64,000 bases of DNA from contig CM020618.1 of NCBI GenBank assembly GCA_009829735.1, forward strand, positions 26,013,122 to 26,077,121, read 5' to 3'. Below, one piece after another: positions 9,480 to 19,114 of the stretch (positions are counted from its first letter, which is position 1; the number at the start of each line of letters is the position of its first letter). The translations under genes and the position numbers were made by a program. The stretch comes from Pyropia yezoensis (taxonomy: Eukaryota > Rhodophyta > Bangiophyceae > Bangiales > Bangiaceae). Below the pieces are notes generated by a model. It saw only the letters and a list, made by a program, of their open reading frames with translations, made no database searches and was not told where the DNA came from.

Positions 9480-12122
9480 GGGGATGATACGAGTCGGGTA
9501 GCCGAGCAGGGTGCGGGCTCAGCGCGGGCGCCGCGTGGGCGCAGGCGTGTGGGCTGTGGGGGGGGCGGTGGAGGGGTGGGGCACCGTCGCACCGGGATTA
9601 GGGGAGAGCAAGGGATGGGACCACGCGTGTGATTCATGTCGCCCTCGCCGCGCGGACGAGAGAGTGCCAGCACGCACACACGTGGGGGAATTTTCTTCAG
9701 CCTTTCAGTCCCCATGATGTTGCCCTCACCCCCGCACGTAGTGCCCGACGGGCGCAGCAACCACAGTGTGTCAACGTGAAAGGCGGGAGCGACTCCAGCA
9801 GGTTTCGCCCAGTCTCGACGTGTCGCGATCTCCATTGCCTCACATCTCAGTCGGTCACCCCGTCCAGCACGTATCTGCCTCCACCCAGTCCTCCCACGCC
9901 CGGCTCTTTCACGACTCGTCCCGGCAGCTGCTGCCGACACATGGCAACACGTGAGGATGCCACTTAATAGCTTGTTGCAGTGCCCTTCGCGGACAGTGAG
10001 CTGGCGGTGTCGGTGCTTCGCGGATCGTGTCAGGCCCATCGTGGCACTCTCCACGTGGTTGCCGATCACGGGTGAGTTTGCTGTCGGTGGCCAAACGCCG
10101 ACAGTCGGGCGCTGCACCTTTGCATCCGTTGGTAGGGCGTCCGCGATTAGCCGCCTTTGCCTGGAGGGACACCCATACGAGCGCGATAGCCGAGCGAGTG
10201 CTTTCACACCTGGACGCCCATCGGTATATGAGTGGGGAGCGCACGCCTGGTAAGGTGCCCGTCTGAGTCAGACAAGCAGCTGGCCTAGTGTCTCCCTCCC
10301 CCCGCCCGACTCCTGACGGCCCCCCGACGCTCATCACACCCCTGTCACGGCTTACCAGCCAAACACGTTATCCAGAGACCGCGGCCATGGCGATGGTAAC
10401 AGCCTGCGCCCGTATTTCTGTGCGCGATTGAGTCTCGATGCTCTGGTGGTACGCACCGCTGGAGCTTTCCGTGCGCTGTACAGCACCTGATGGTAACTAT
10501 TTGGTACACCTTTAGGGAAGGGGAGGTGCATGAGGTAGATGTGGACGTTCTGGCCACGGTGTGACGAGGGGTCTCTGGAAAGCGGTTTGCGTGGCAATGA
10601 CGAGCTCGAGTGGCTCATTGTAGCTCACTCATACCAGGCTCTGACGCGCCTTTCACGCCTTTCCACGGTCTACCTCTCTGTTGATGACTGCCCCCTATGG
10701 CGTGCTGCACATCAGGGTTCCACATGCTTCATTGGGGGATGGACACAAGGCCACCAGTGGATCAGCGGCAAGCCGGCCGATACCCGCAGACCATCACCGG
10801 AATTCGCACTGCGCCCTCCGACCACGACGCTCAGACGGCGACGGGCCAGCCCTACCCGGCAGAACCTACTTGACATCACCATGACAAGATGGCCTTTCTG
10901 GTATCACCATCCACGCTCTTGAAGTGGAGGCCTCGAGTCCAGCCAGGGCATCCCAGCCGCTACACGATGACTACGCAGCAGCATCCGCGTGGCACCAATC
11001 GGTTGGTCGTGCCAGGCCTGCGGTGGTGATGAGCTTCAGCCCCACCCACACCTTCCCACGGCATCTACTTTACGCGTAAGGACTCCCCACCGAAGAGACC
11101 CGGCTGGCCCACATGATTGCGGCCGCGCGGGCAGAGTCGGGGTTGCATGCCTGTGCGCAGCCCGTCGTGAAGTGCGGCGGCAAGCTTGCGACCCCGATGG
11201 CCCTCAACCGCAGCGATGGCTAACCCCTGCACCCGGTCAACTGAGAGCGGTGTGAGTCCATGGTCCCCACTAGTGTGGAAGAGGCTGTTGCAGCGCTGCC
11301 TGGTGCCCCCATTGCACGCAGAGACAAGGTAAGTGCGCTTCCATTCCAGCACGTGCTATCACTGCCGCGTCAACTGTGCCTGTCTTGTGTGCTTTACGTG
11401 CTCGCTGCGCATGTTCCCTATGCTCCTATGCCGCCACCGCTACCTGCACATCAAGGCGGACACGTGGGGAGGCACGTGGATGGTGATAGGGCTGCTCTGT
11501 GCACACTTAATTAGGTTACTAACTGCGCGTTCTTCCGTGGCACTCCGTGGATTGCCTACTTTTACGACTGTGTGCGCCCCTTTACTCAAGACTTGAAGTC
11601 GATGACACACGCAGGCCCAGGTACGACACCGCCTCACACTTGCCAACGCGCACCCGCGCGCCACGTGACCCCGCGCGGCTGCAGCCATTCGTGGGGCGAC
11701 CTCATGCAGCCGCCACCACTGGTTACGTCACTTGGCATCTCTCCGCAAGTACGTGGCGCGCCGAGGGCAGTGGCAGACGAGTCGGCGTACGTGTCCTCTC
11801 GAGTGGCACGCCATGGCAGTCCCACCGCGGTGCTCTATGCGGCAGCCCAGCCACCACGCAACGTTGGCAAGTCGGCAGGCACTTTCGTTTGCGACGCCTG
11901 CAACGTTCCAGACTGCAGCGAGTGCGTGATGGGCGCAAGCAGCTGATTCACGACGCTCGTTGCGGGCCCTTCGCGTTTTCAGCCGGGCTCTTGAGTATGA
12001 TCGATGCCAACGACGTCGGTCTCGCTGCCTGCCCGCCCTCTTCACGCGCTTTCAATGCCCTCCTTGCGCTCGACTGTTGTCGTCGACCACTCTGTACCCG
12101 GCAACCCCACCTGGCCCACCCC
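9480..12122. other. hAT internal stretch with no recognised gene
   Basis: This part of the transposon has a more even base composition than the cargo to its left. Several frames of 60-140 codons exist on both strands, such as 10539-10922 (+), but none shows a family motif. The transposase frame is open from 11547, so some of 11547-12122 could be coding or could be 5' untranslated. Confidence 0.45.
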
Positions 12123-14708
12123 ATGGATACGGAAGAGGGCCCCATCCTGTCGTCACAGCAGGCGGACTCAGGGGGTGGCACCAGCGGGGAGGCCGTAGCT
12201 AATGGCAAGGCGGGCAACGGACTCCTGACCAAGAGGCGCATGGGGGAGACCGAGAGTGCGAGTGGCGCGCCCACGGAGGAGGTGGACACCATCCTGTCAT
12301 TGTGCGGGCCTGTCGCAACTGCGCCCGAGACCGTTGAGCATAAGAAGGTTCAACACGTACTTCTGGACAAGACCGCAATGCCATGGAAGGCAAAGTCGGC
12401 TGCTTGGGGCTTCCTCAAGCTGTACCAGGCGGATACCAGCCAACGGGGAAGCGGCAAAGAGAAGGACGTGGTGGCTTTGTGCATTTTGTGCCTCCGACTT
12501 GGCAAGAAGGGCACGAAGCTGATGTTGTCAGGTGGCAACGTGTCCAACGCTATCAAGCACCTCCGCCAGCTGGGGAGCCGAGACATGCCGACCATGACGC
12601 AGTTGGTGCACAGCAGAGCAGCTCTGTACGTGTCCAAGAATGTGACGGGTGGTTCGTCGTCTGCGCGGGGGCTGGTGGAGGCCCCGTCTATCAACCGCTT
12701 TTTGACGCCCAAGACAGACCGCCGGTCGCACCACGTCGGTTTTGTGCTCATGCAGGTGATGACGTTCTCGCCGCACAGCTTTGCTTCTCACAGCCACGTG
12801 CGGGGCTTCTTTAACGACCTGGCCTCCTACACTCCCCCGGCTCCCAACACGGTCGTGCATCACCTTGCCGAGCTGTATGACTGCCTGCTTAGCGAGGTAC
12901 GCAACCGTTTGTCGCGTGTCAAGAAGCTGTTTGGAGGGCTGCCATTTGCTCATGTCGTCACGGACCTGTGGACAGAGGAGCACACGAATACGTCCTTTGG
13001 CTCGGTGGTGGTACGCTTTGTGGACCCTGAGGACATCAAGATGGAGGTGGTGCGTCTGGGCGTTTCCCTCTTTGTGGGACGTCATGACAACGCCACCATC
13101 AAGGCGTGGCTGCTTGGGCGTCTGGCCTACTTTGGGTTGGCCGAGACAGACATCTGCTCAACCACGACGGACTCCGGAGCCAACGTGCGGAAGGCGATGC
13201 GGCAGCTGGCCGCTCCCTGGCTTCCCTGCTTTTCTCACTCGCTCCACAACGCCGTCAAGTACGCTGTGGGGGGGCCATCTGAGGCGCGTCCTCTGCGCGG
13301 CGTGCAGCAAGCTAGCACAGCCGGCGGGATGCAGCAGCAGCGCAGCCAGAACCCGGGGGCCAGGACCCTGCTGGCGAAGCTTCGAAAGCTGTTTGGTCAT
13401 TTCAACCACTCAGAGGTCAGCGTCGCCATCTACAAGGACCTCGTGGTACCCCATGCAGGCAAGTGCAGGACTCTGGTAACAGACGTTCCCACGCGGTGGA
13501 GTTCTACATACAACGCAATGGCGCGACTGTACACCTGCTTTTCCCGTCTGATGGCGTTCTTCTCGTGTCGTGACGTAGGTGCCGGTGTCCGCAGGCGACG
13601 GCTGTCCATGGATGAGTGGGACCGCATGCGACAAGTAATGGGCATACTGCGTTGCTGTTATGAGGTCACCACGAGGACCGAGAGCGCCACTCTTCCCGTC
13701 TCTTCCTTGCTCTCCCTACTGGCGTCTCTCCGGCGAGCGGTGAATTCGGACCAAATTTTGGTACCTTGCCTCCCCGGCCAGTTATTGGCTGAGGGGGAAT
13801 GTGCCATGAAGCAGTACATTGAAGACCATCCTTCCGATGCCGTGCTGGTCGTGGACAACAACTTGTACCCAGCCGAATACCTTCATGTGGGCAACCATCC
13901 CGTCGTGGATTCCCTGTGTCAAGACGCTTCCACCGCGGTGCTGGTTCTGCGGGAGCAGTTGGAACTCCGGTTTTTTAACAAGAGCGATGAAAGCCGCAAC
14001 GTGTTGAGGAGCAACCCTGTCCTCGCGTCGAGTGTGCTGTCGCCCGGCGGACCGCGGTTGCTGCAGAGCACAGCGCGTCTCTTGGGCGAGACCGACCCTT
14101 TGCCTCACGCCTTGGAGCTGGTGAAGAACGTCTGCGACAAGTATTCTAACCTCTCACCGACCGCCCCCCCCGTACCTGCCGCTCCCGGGCGAGCTGCAGC
14201 TACTGCTGGGAAAGCATGGAAGCGGGCGAGAAGCTGTTTGGTAGATTCGAGCGACGAGGAGGGGTCGTATGGTGGGAGTGCAGCGCAAGGGTCGCCCTCA
14301 AGGTCGGAGCTCGCCAAGGCGCAACTGGAGTCAGTCCTGCATCTGCCGGACTTCCTGAAGAAGGGGGACGCGTTAGAGTTCTGGATGCGGAGTAAGCACA
14401 AGTTTCCGGACCTGGCGGTGGTCGCGTGCTCCCTCCTTGGCGCTGTTGGTTCCTCGGCGGCGGCGGAGAGGGACTTCTCACTGGCGGGGAACGTCATGAG
14501 TAAGAACCGGTCGACGCTGCTGCCGCAGCACCTGGAGATGCACTCTCTTATCAGGGAGAACGTGGACCTTTTGCCCAAGGTGCTCAAAGACGTTCCAGTC
14601 TTGAGCGCCGAGCAGGCGGCCAAGTTGCGGAAGATGACACCTCTGGGTGGCTGTCCGCAAGTCAATGGGGACGGGGACAACTTGTCGTCGGACGAGGATG
14701 GGGGGTAG
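12123..14708 (+). CDS. hAT-family transposase
   Basis: It cuts and reinserts the element by recognising the terminal repeats. From ATG 12123 the protein is 861 residues; the frame is open from an ATG at 11547, so a longer form is possible. Residues about 85-150 hold a BED-type zinc finger (aromatic AWGFLKLY, CILC at 120-123, H at 145). The RNase-H-like core shows the first Asp in VTDLWT (about 281), the second in TTTDSGAN (about 350), the CFSHSLHNAV motif (about 373) and PTRWSSTYN (about 457). The C-terminal dimerisation domain (about 752-815) reads LEFWMRSKHKFPDLAVVACS, SSAAAERDFSLAG and NRSTLLPQHLEMHSLIREN. All expected parts are present and no break is seen, so it may encode an active enzyme. 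The acidic tail (DNLSSDEDGG) is unremarkable. Confidence 0.92.
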   Translation: MDTEEGPILSSQQADSGGGTSGEAVANGKAGNGLLTKRRMGETESASGAPTEEVDTILSLCGPVATAPETVEHKKVQHVLLDKTAMPWKAKSAAWGFLKLYQADTSQRGSGKEKDVVALCILCLRLGKKGTKLMLSGGNVSNAIKHLRQLGSRDMPTMTQLVHSRAALYVSKNVTGGSSSARGLVEAPSINRFLTPKTDRRSHHVGFVLMQVMTFSPHSFASHSHVRGFFNDLASYTPPAPNTVVHHLAELYDCLLSEVRNRLSRVKKLFGGLPFAHVVTDLWTEEHTNTSFGSVVVRFVDPEDIKMEVVRLGVSLFVGRHDNATIKAWLLGRLAYFGLAETDICSTTTDSGANVRKAMRQLAAPWLPCFSHSLHNAVKYAVGGPSEARPLRGVQQASTAGGMQQQRSQNPGARTLLAKLRKLFGHFNHSEVSVAIYKDLVVPHAGKCRTLVTDVPTRWSSTYNAMARLYTCFSRLMAFFSCRDVGAGVRRRRLSMDEWDRMRQVMGILRCCYEVTTRTESATLPVSSLLSLLASLRRAVNSDQILVPCLPGQLLAEGECAMKQYIEDHPSDAVLVVDNNLYPAEYLHVGNHPVVDSLCQDASTAVLVLREQLELRFFNKSDESRNVLRSNPVLASSVLSPGGPRLLQSTARLLGETDPLPHALELVKNVCDKYSNLSPTAPPVPAAPGRAAATAGKAWKRARSCLVDSSDEEGSYGGSAAQGSPSRSELAKAQLESVLHLPDFLKKGDALEFWMRSKHKFPDLAVVACSLLGAVGSSAAAERDFSLAGNVMSKNRSTLLPQHLEMHSLIRENVDLLPKVLKDVPVLSAEQAAKLRKMTPLGGCPQVNGDGDNLSSDEDGG

Positions 14709-14959
14709 CACGTTACGTGTTTGATGTTGATGTCGACGTTGAAGGAGGCGTAAGTGAAGTGATCTACGCTAAAAAGTACGCTTGCGTCCAGCGTTTCGCT
14801 TTTACGCTCGACTCGTTCAATAAAAAAAAAAGTAATCTGAAATGTACGCTCGATGACTCGTCCTGAAAAAGTACGCTTGGGTCCCGGCTCGGACTGGCAT
14901 GTACGCGGTCGCTTGTTGATTTGATCACCAATCCGACCTACGCTTGCTGAAATTATGGT

Positions 14960-14975
14960 CGCTTGACAACCCCTG
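14960..14975 (+). repeat. hAT right terminal inverted repeat
   Basis: CGCTTGACAACCCCTG is the exact inverted copy of the left end. It is preceded by many TACGCTT-type subterminal motifs from 14766. Confidence 0.93.
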
Positions 14976-14983
14976 GTCTATTC
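14976..14983. repeat. Right target-site duplication of the hAT element
   Basis: GTCTATTC, identical to 6803-6810. Confidence 0.95.
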
Positions 14984-15310
14984 TACCGGAAAAAAGGATT
15001 AATTAATCTGGTTCTGAGGGTTATTTAATCCTCAGTGAAACATGCGTCTCTGACCCAGTGAAGGCCCGACGGATGGCCCAAATCCTTGGTGATCCTGGTC
15101 GTTGATTGGGTGTCGCTGGCGGAGCAGCCCCACGAAGTGCTCCTAGCCGCTCACAGCTGCGTCGTGCATCCTAGGGGTTAACAAAATGCGCTGATTCCAA
15201 TGCTGTTTTCAGAATGAGCAGGCGATCTCGGGAAACATTTTAAAAAAGAAGCATCCGAAAATTGAATTAATTAATCCGACAAGAATTAATTAATCCGGTC
15301 AGTAGAATAT
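14984..15310. repeat. Inverted AT-rich repeats, possible small element
   Basis: GGATTAATTAATC (about 14997) is mirrored by GAATTAATTAATCC, which occurs twice (about 15263 and 15285). Outer sequences TACCGGA on the left and TCCGGTC on the right also roughly pair. The interior is far less GC-rich than the neighbourhood. A small inverted-repeat transposon lying next to the hAT insertion point would explain this, but no target duplication was found. Confidence 0.35.
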
Positions 15311-17784
15311 ACACTAGTGGACGGGGGATGGTGCAGACACGACATTGGTGAGCCGGGGCCAGATTCTCGGCGCGAATCTGCACAGATACCTTGAGGCTTT
15401 TTTGTCCACACCAGCAGCGGCCAGCGCTGCACCCCGGGCTGTCTAGAAAGAATACAGTGGGGTGGGGGCACTGCTGCGGGTGGGGGGGTCGCCGTGGACA
15501 CGCCGAGTCAGCATACAGTACAGTACGTGCAAACCATTTCAGAGACGAACTGTACGCACGCGCCGTCTGAGCGCAGGCGACGGGTCTGGTGTGCGCGTCA
15601 GACGAGTGGGACAGCCTTTTTCCGGCCCCTAGTCCCTGCATGCTGGTGCACCGTCGGTGCTTTTTTGCTCTTGATTATTTAGTTGGATATATACCCTTAG
15701 CAGGCATCCTGCAATTGCAAAGTGAACGGTGCCGCTCGCATGATGTGTACCCTGCGCCCCTTTCCCTCCCACAACCAACCAGCACAACGACAAGAGAAAA
15801 ACCGTGTACAGTAGTACAGTACTGTACCGGTCTAGCAGAGACGTGATGCGTGTCTGATAGCTAAATAAGTCGTAGGGAGCACACCCCTGCCGGCAACACG
15901 CGCAGAAGTTCAATATGTAAAGGAAGTGTCTGTGGACGGAGGAGGGCGGGCCTCCCCGAAGGCAAGAGGACCCAGACGACAAGATTTCCACCAAGGTTGC
16001 GAGGCCGGCGACAGCCCCCCTACAGGGACGCCCGCTTACAGCGGCGGCCAAACGCCGCGGCGATCGTGGTCGTGGCGGCCGCAGCGTAGACGCCGATGCC
16101 GCCGCTTTCACCCCATTCTCTCTTCCCCCACTCACTCCTGCCCCCCGCTTGACGCGCGCGGTCCCCTTTCACTCACCCCCATCATCTGTTGGTGCTCGAC
16201 ACCTGGCGTCAACCATCCCGCCTGTCAAGACGCCTCCTCCCCCTCCCCCTTACCCGCAACAACACCGAAATCTATTGACACGATCGAGGCCCACACTGCC
16301 GAGGAGCCTCCACGAGCCCGGTGCACGACGTATAATATTGGGGGATAAACTGTGATTTGGTTACTTGTCTGTGACAGGGGCCAACGGGCAGACCGACAGG
16401 ATTCCCCCCGAGCGCCCCACGGCGCCCAGTGTCGACGACACGAGGGTGTCAATCATGGCTGTCCCGCTTTGTGTGCACCATCTTTTTTTTTGGCCGCACC
16501 CCCCTTGTCCATCCCTTCGCGAGGCCGACACCCCCAGAGCCCAGGCGGCGGTCCGTCGGTGCTGCGCGTGCCTGCGGCTCCATCGTGGCGAACCGCGTGT
16601 GGGTGGGTGGGGCGTGTGCCGCTCGACCCTCCCGCTGCCACGCGCCGTGTCCCCCCCGATCGTGGCTCCCCAATGCCACGCCCACTGCGGGACCGCTCCC
16701 AGGCGGGCCGCGCCCGGCGTGTGGGTGGGTGGCGTCCTCCATCCACATTTCCCTCCGCTGCCACCACCACCAGCCCCCCAGACAAAAGCCCGCGGAAGCA
16801 GCCACACCCCCCTCAACCCACCTCCACCCCTCTCAGTGTCGCCATCCGTGAGCCCGTTACGTACGGTTTCTTGCACGCGGAAACGTTGAGGGGGGCGACG
16901 GGGGTACCACCCCGAGAAGGGCGCCGGCACAGCCCTGCTGTACATACACCCCCCCTGTCCGTGTCGAGAATGGCCGCGGGGAGGTTGCCACACGGAGGAG
17001 AGGCCCACCTCCACCCCGGACCGGTGGTGAGCGTGTGGGTTCGCCAGCCAGCTGAGGGGGGGGACTCCCGACCGACCCCCACCCCCCACCTTGCGGGTGC
17101 CCCGCGCAGGGGCTCGACCACGAACACTCGAGTGTGTGTGTGTGCCAAGCCGCGCCCACCCCCCTTCCCGCTCCGTCGAGTTGTCGAGCACCTTTTAAGA
17201 GTGGTCGAGGAGTGTTGTCCTTGCCCCCGCTCCCCACACTCGCCGTCGGTCCCCTTGTCCTCGGTGTACCACACTTCTTGTGTCCGCGCAAGGTCGTTGT
17301 GGCGCTGTTGGTGGGCACCGCTCCCCTACACCGTGCTGACTCTGACCAGCCTGCGTTGTGGCAGCAACTGTTCTTTTGCTGCCGCCACCGCCGTCGCCGC
17401 TGCCTTCACCCATCCACCCCACCCACCCTGTTCCCCACTCCCACCGTCACCACGGATGCACGACAGCCGCCCGTGTCGCCCGGCTGGTCGGCCGCCGTCG
17501 GCCAGCCCCCCCCGGCTGGCGCCCCCCCCCTTGCCTCCCATCCCCCCCCCCCTCCCCCACTGCCGCTGGCGCCCCGCGTCGACCACGGCACCGGCGCCCC
17601 CCGGCCGCCGGCCTATCCCAAACCCGCTGGCTCGCGGGGCCTCGTCGCGTCGGGCGGCTCGTCCTCATCGGCCGACTCGTCGCGCGTCCCCCACACACCC
17701 CCAGCTTACCCTCCAACGGTCGCGGCCTCGGACGACGACGACGACGCAGACTACGCACCCGGCGGCGGCGGCGGCGGCGACACC
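15311..17784. other. Intergenic stretch, no supported gene
   Basis: 15311-15900 is of mixed composition and contains short TACAGTACAGT-like repeats near 15515 and 15810. From about 15940 to 17450 it is C-rich low-complexity DNA in which several long frames (for example 16352-17824) are proline/arginine-rich in all registers. The last 300 bases before 17785 are open in the frame of the following membrane protein and include an acidic DDDDDADYAPGGGGGG stretch. They may therefore be part of that gene. Confidence 0.45.
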
Positions 17785-18315
17785 ATGGTCGACGGCATGC
17801 GCCGGTCGCGCCTGTGCGACGTGACGATCGTATGCTTTGCGCTCATTGCCTTTACCGCCGTCCCGTTTGGGCTGATGCGCACCCCCCGGTACGACGCGTT
17901 TGACAGCTTCCCCCTCGAGGCGGCCTTTGTCGCGTCCACCGGCGCGGGGTGGGCGCTGCTGGCGGCGGGCGCCGCGCCGCTCCTCTACTTTTACTGTTCG
18001 GGCCGCCGGGACTGCTCGACCCACCTGCCTGCCGCAACGACCGGGCAGCTGGGGGTGATTGCGGCGGCGGCGGCGGCGGCGGTCGTGGGCATTTGGGCAC
18101 TTGCGGCGGCCGAGGTGGTGTGGCTGGTGCAGCGGATTCTCAATGGGTGGAGCTGGTGGCATGTGTCGGCGGTCGTGGCGGTGCTGATGCTGCTGTGGCT
18201 GAGCTACGCCGCCTGGGCGGTCGTTATTGAGGCAAGGTACTGGCGGAAGGTGGGCACCCGTGGACCGGTGGGGGGCATGGCGCCGCCCATGTCGCCGGCG
18301 GTGGGATTTGTCTAG
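17785..18315 (+). CDS. Small membrane protein with four predicted helices
   Basis: From ATG 17785 (context CACCATGG) the protein is 176 residues and almost entirely membrane segments. These are VTIVCFALIAFTAVPFGLM, AAFVASTGAGWALLAAGAA plus PLLYFYC, LGVIAAAAAAAVVGIWALAA, and WHVSAVVAVLMLLWLSYAAW. A short tail with MAPPMSP ends at TAG 18313-18315. Four helices with short loops resemble the tetraspan layout of MARVEL-like proteins, but no signature motif is present, so the function is unknown. The frame is open upstream to 17134 and encodes a Pro-rich, then acidic stretch. A longer N-terminal cytosolic region, or an upstream exon, is quite possible, so the start is uncertain. Real coding status is supported by the strong hydrophobic pattern in only one frame. 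Confidence 0.6.
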   Translation: MVDGMRRSRLCDVTIVCFALIAFTAVPFGLMRTPRYDAFDSFPLEAAFVASTGAGWALLAAGAAPLLYFYCSGRRDCSTHLPAATTGQLGVIAAAAAAAVVGIWALAAAEVVWLVQRILNGWSWWHVSAVVAVLMLLWLSYAAWAVVIEARYWRKVGTRGPVGGMAPPMSPAVGFV

Positions 18316-19114
18316 ACGGCGCCGGGGAGAAATGGCAAGGTTGCATACGTGGGGGGAGGGGCTGGACGAGGATCTGGGGCGAGAGAAGGGAGGGCGCGCG
18401 AGCCGGTCGTCGGCGGCCATGTTCGGGCCGTCGCGGATACCCATAAGACACACGGGCGCAGTGCCTCCTATTTTTAGTTGTTGGTGTTAGACGGTCCCCT
18501 TTGGGGCTACATCTCTGCCCACACGCGCGGGTAGCGGTGGACCGCAGCCTACTGCGAAACGCCCGCCGACCTCCCTCAGTGGGAGGCTGCCACCTCCAGT
18601 CCCTGACCATGGTCGCTGGTCCCATTGGCCGTGTGCCGCCGCCCGGCGCCGCCGCGTCAGCCCGGTATACGCCCGGCGGCCGCGGCGGCGGTCGCGCCGC
18701 CGGGAGGGGTGGGTGCCGGCCCGGCGCTGTCCTCTGCGCCGGCGCCATGGCGGAGGGCGCCGCCACCCTGCCGCTGCCCCGTCGCCGTCGCGACGGCAGG
18801 CGCCCCAGCCCTGCGGCAGCGGCGGCGGCTGCTGCGGCGGCGGCGGCGGCTCCCGCCCCCCCCTATCCATCGCTGTCGCCAGCAGCGCGAGCAGCGGCCC
18901 GCCGCCCGAGCGGCCCCGCCGCCCTTCCTTCCCCGTTCCGCATCCACGCCCGCATTCGCCCTCCCACTCTTTCCCCCTCTCTTCTCCGTCCTCAGCCCCT
19001 AGACCCCCCCAAGAATGATAAGCGAACGTGCCGCTCGACCCGAGTGCCCCACTGCCCCACCAGCTCGGGCTCCCCTCACCCTCGATCCCATTCCCTCCCC
19101 TTGCCCCCCCATCC
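18316..19114. other. Intergenic, between convergent genes
   Basis: No supported gene is seen. It lies between the 3' ends of the membrane protein (+) and the antiporter (-). It contains GCG/GCC simple repeats around 18700-18870 and C-rich DNA after it. Confidence 0.5.

Larger units (their letters stand above)
6811..14975 (+). mobile_element. Complete hAT transposon, 8165 bp
   Basis: The left end reads CAGGGGTTGTCAAGCG (6811) and the right end is its inverted match CGCTTGACAACCCCTG (ending 14975), flanked by a perfect 8-bp duplication GTCTATTC. Both ends carry many subterminal copies of AAGCGTA or its complement (6821-7020; 14766-14968), the usual transposase-binding layout in hAT elements. 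A single long transposase frame fills the right third. The left two thirds are unusual: GC-rich low-complexity DNA with decayed coding-like frames (about 7080-9460), then a more balanced non-coding stretch (9480-12120). The identical duplications and long open transposase suggest a fairly recent insertion. At over 8 kb it is large for the superfamily. Confidence 0.93.

Noticed and set aside
8876-10207. 443-codon minus-strand frame in the hAT element
   Set aside because: Mostly Pro/Ala/Arg low complexity spanning the duplicated cargo; no motif and not continued in the better-composed part.
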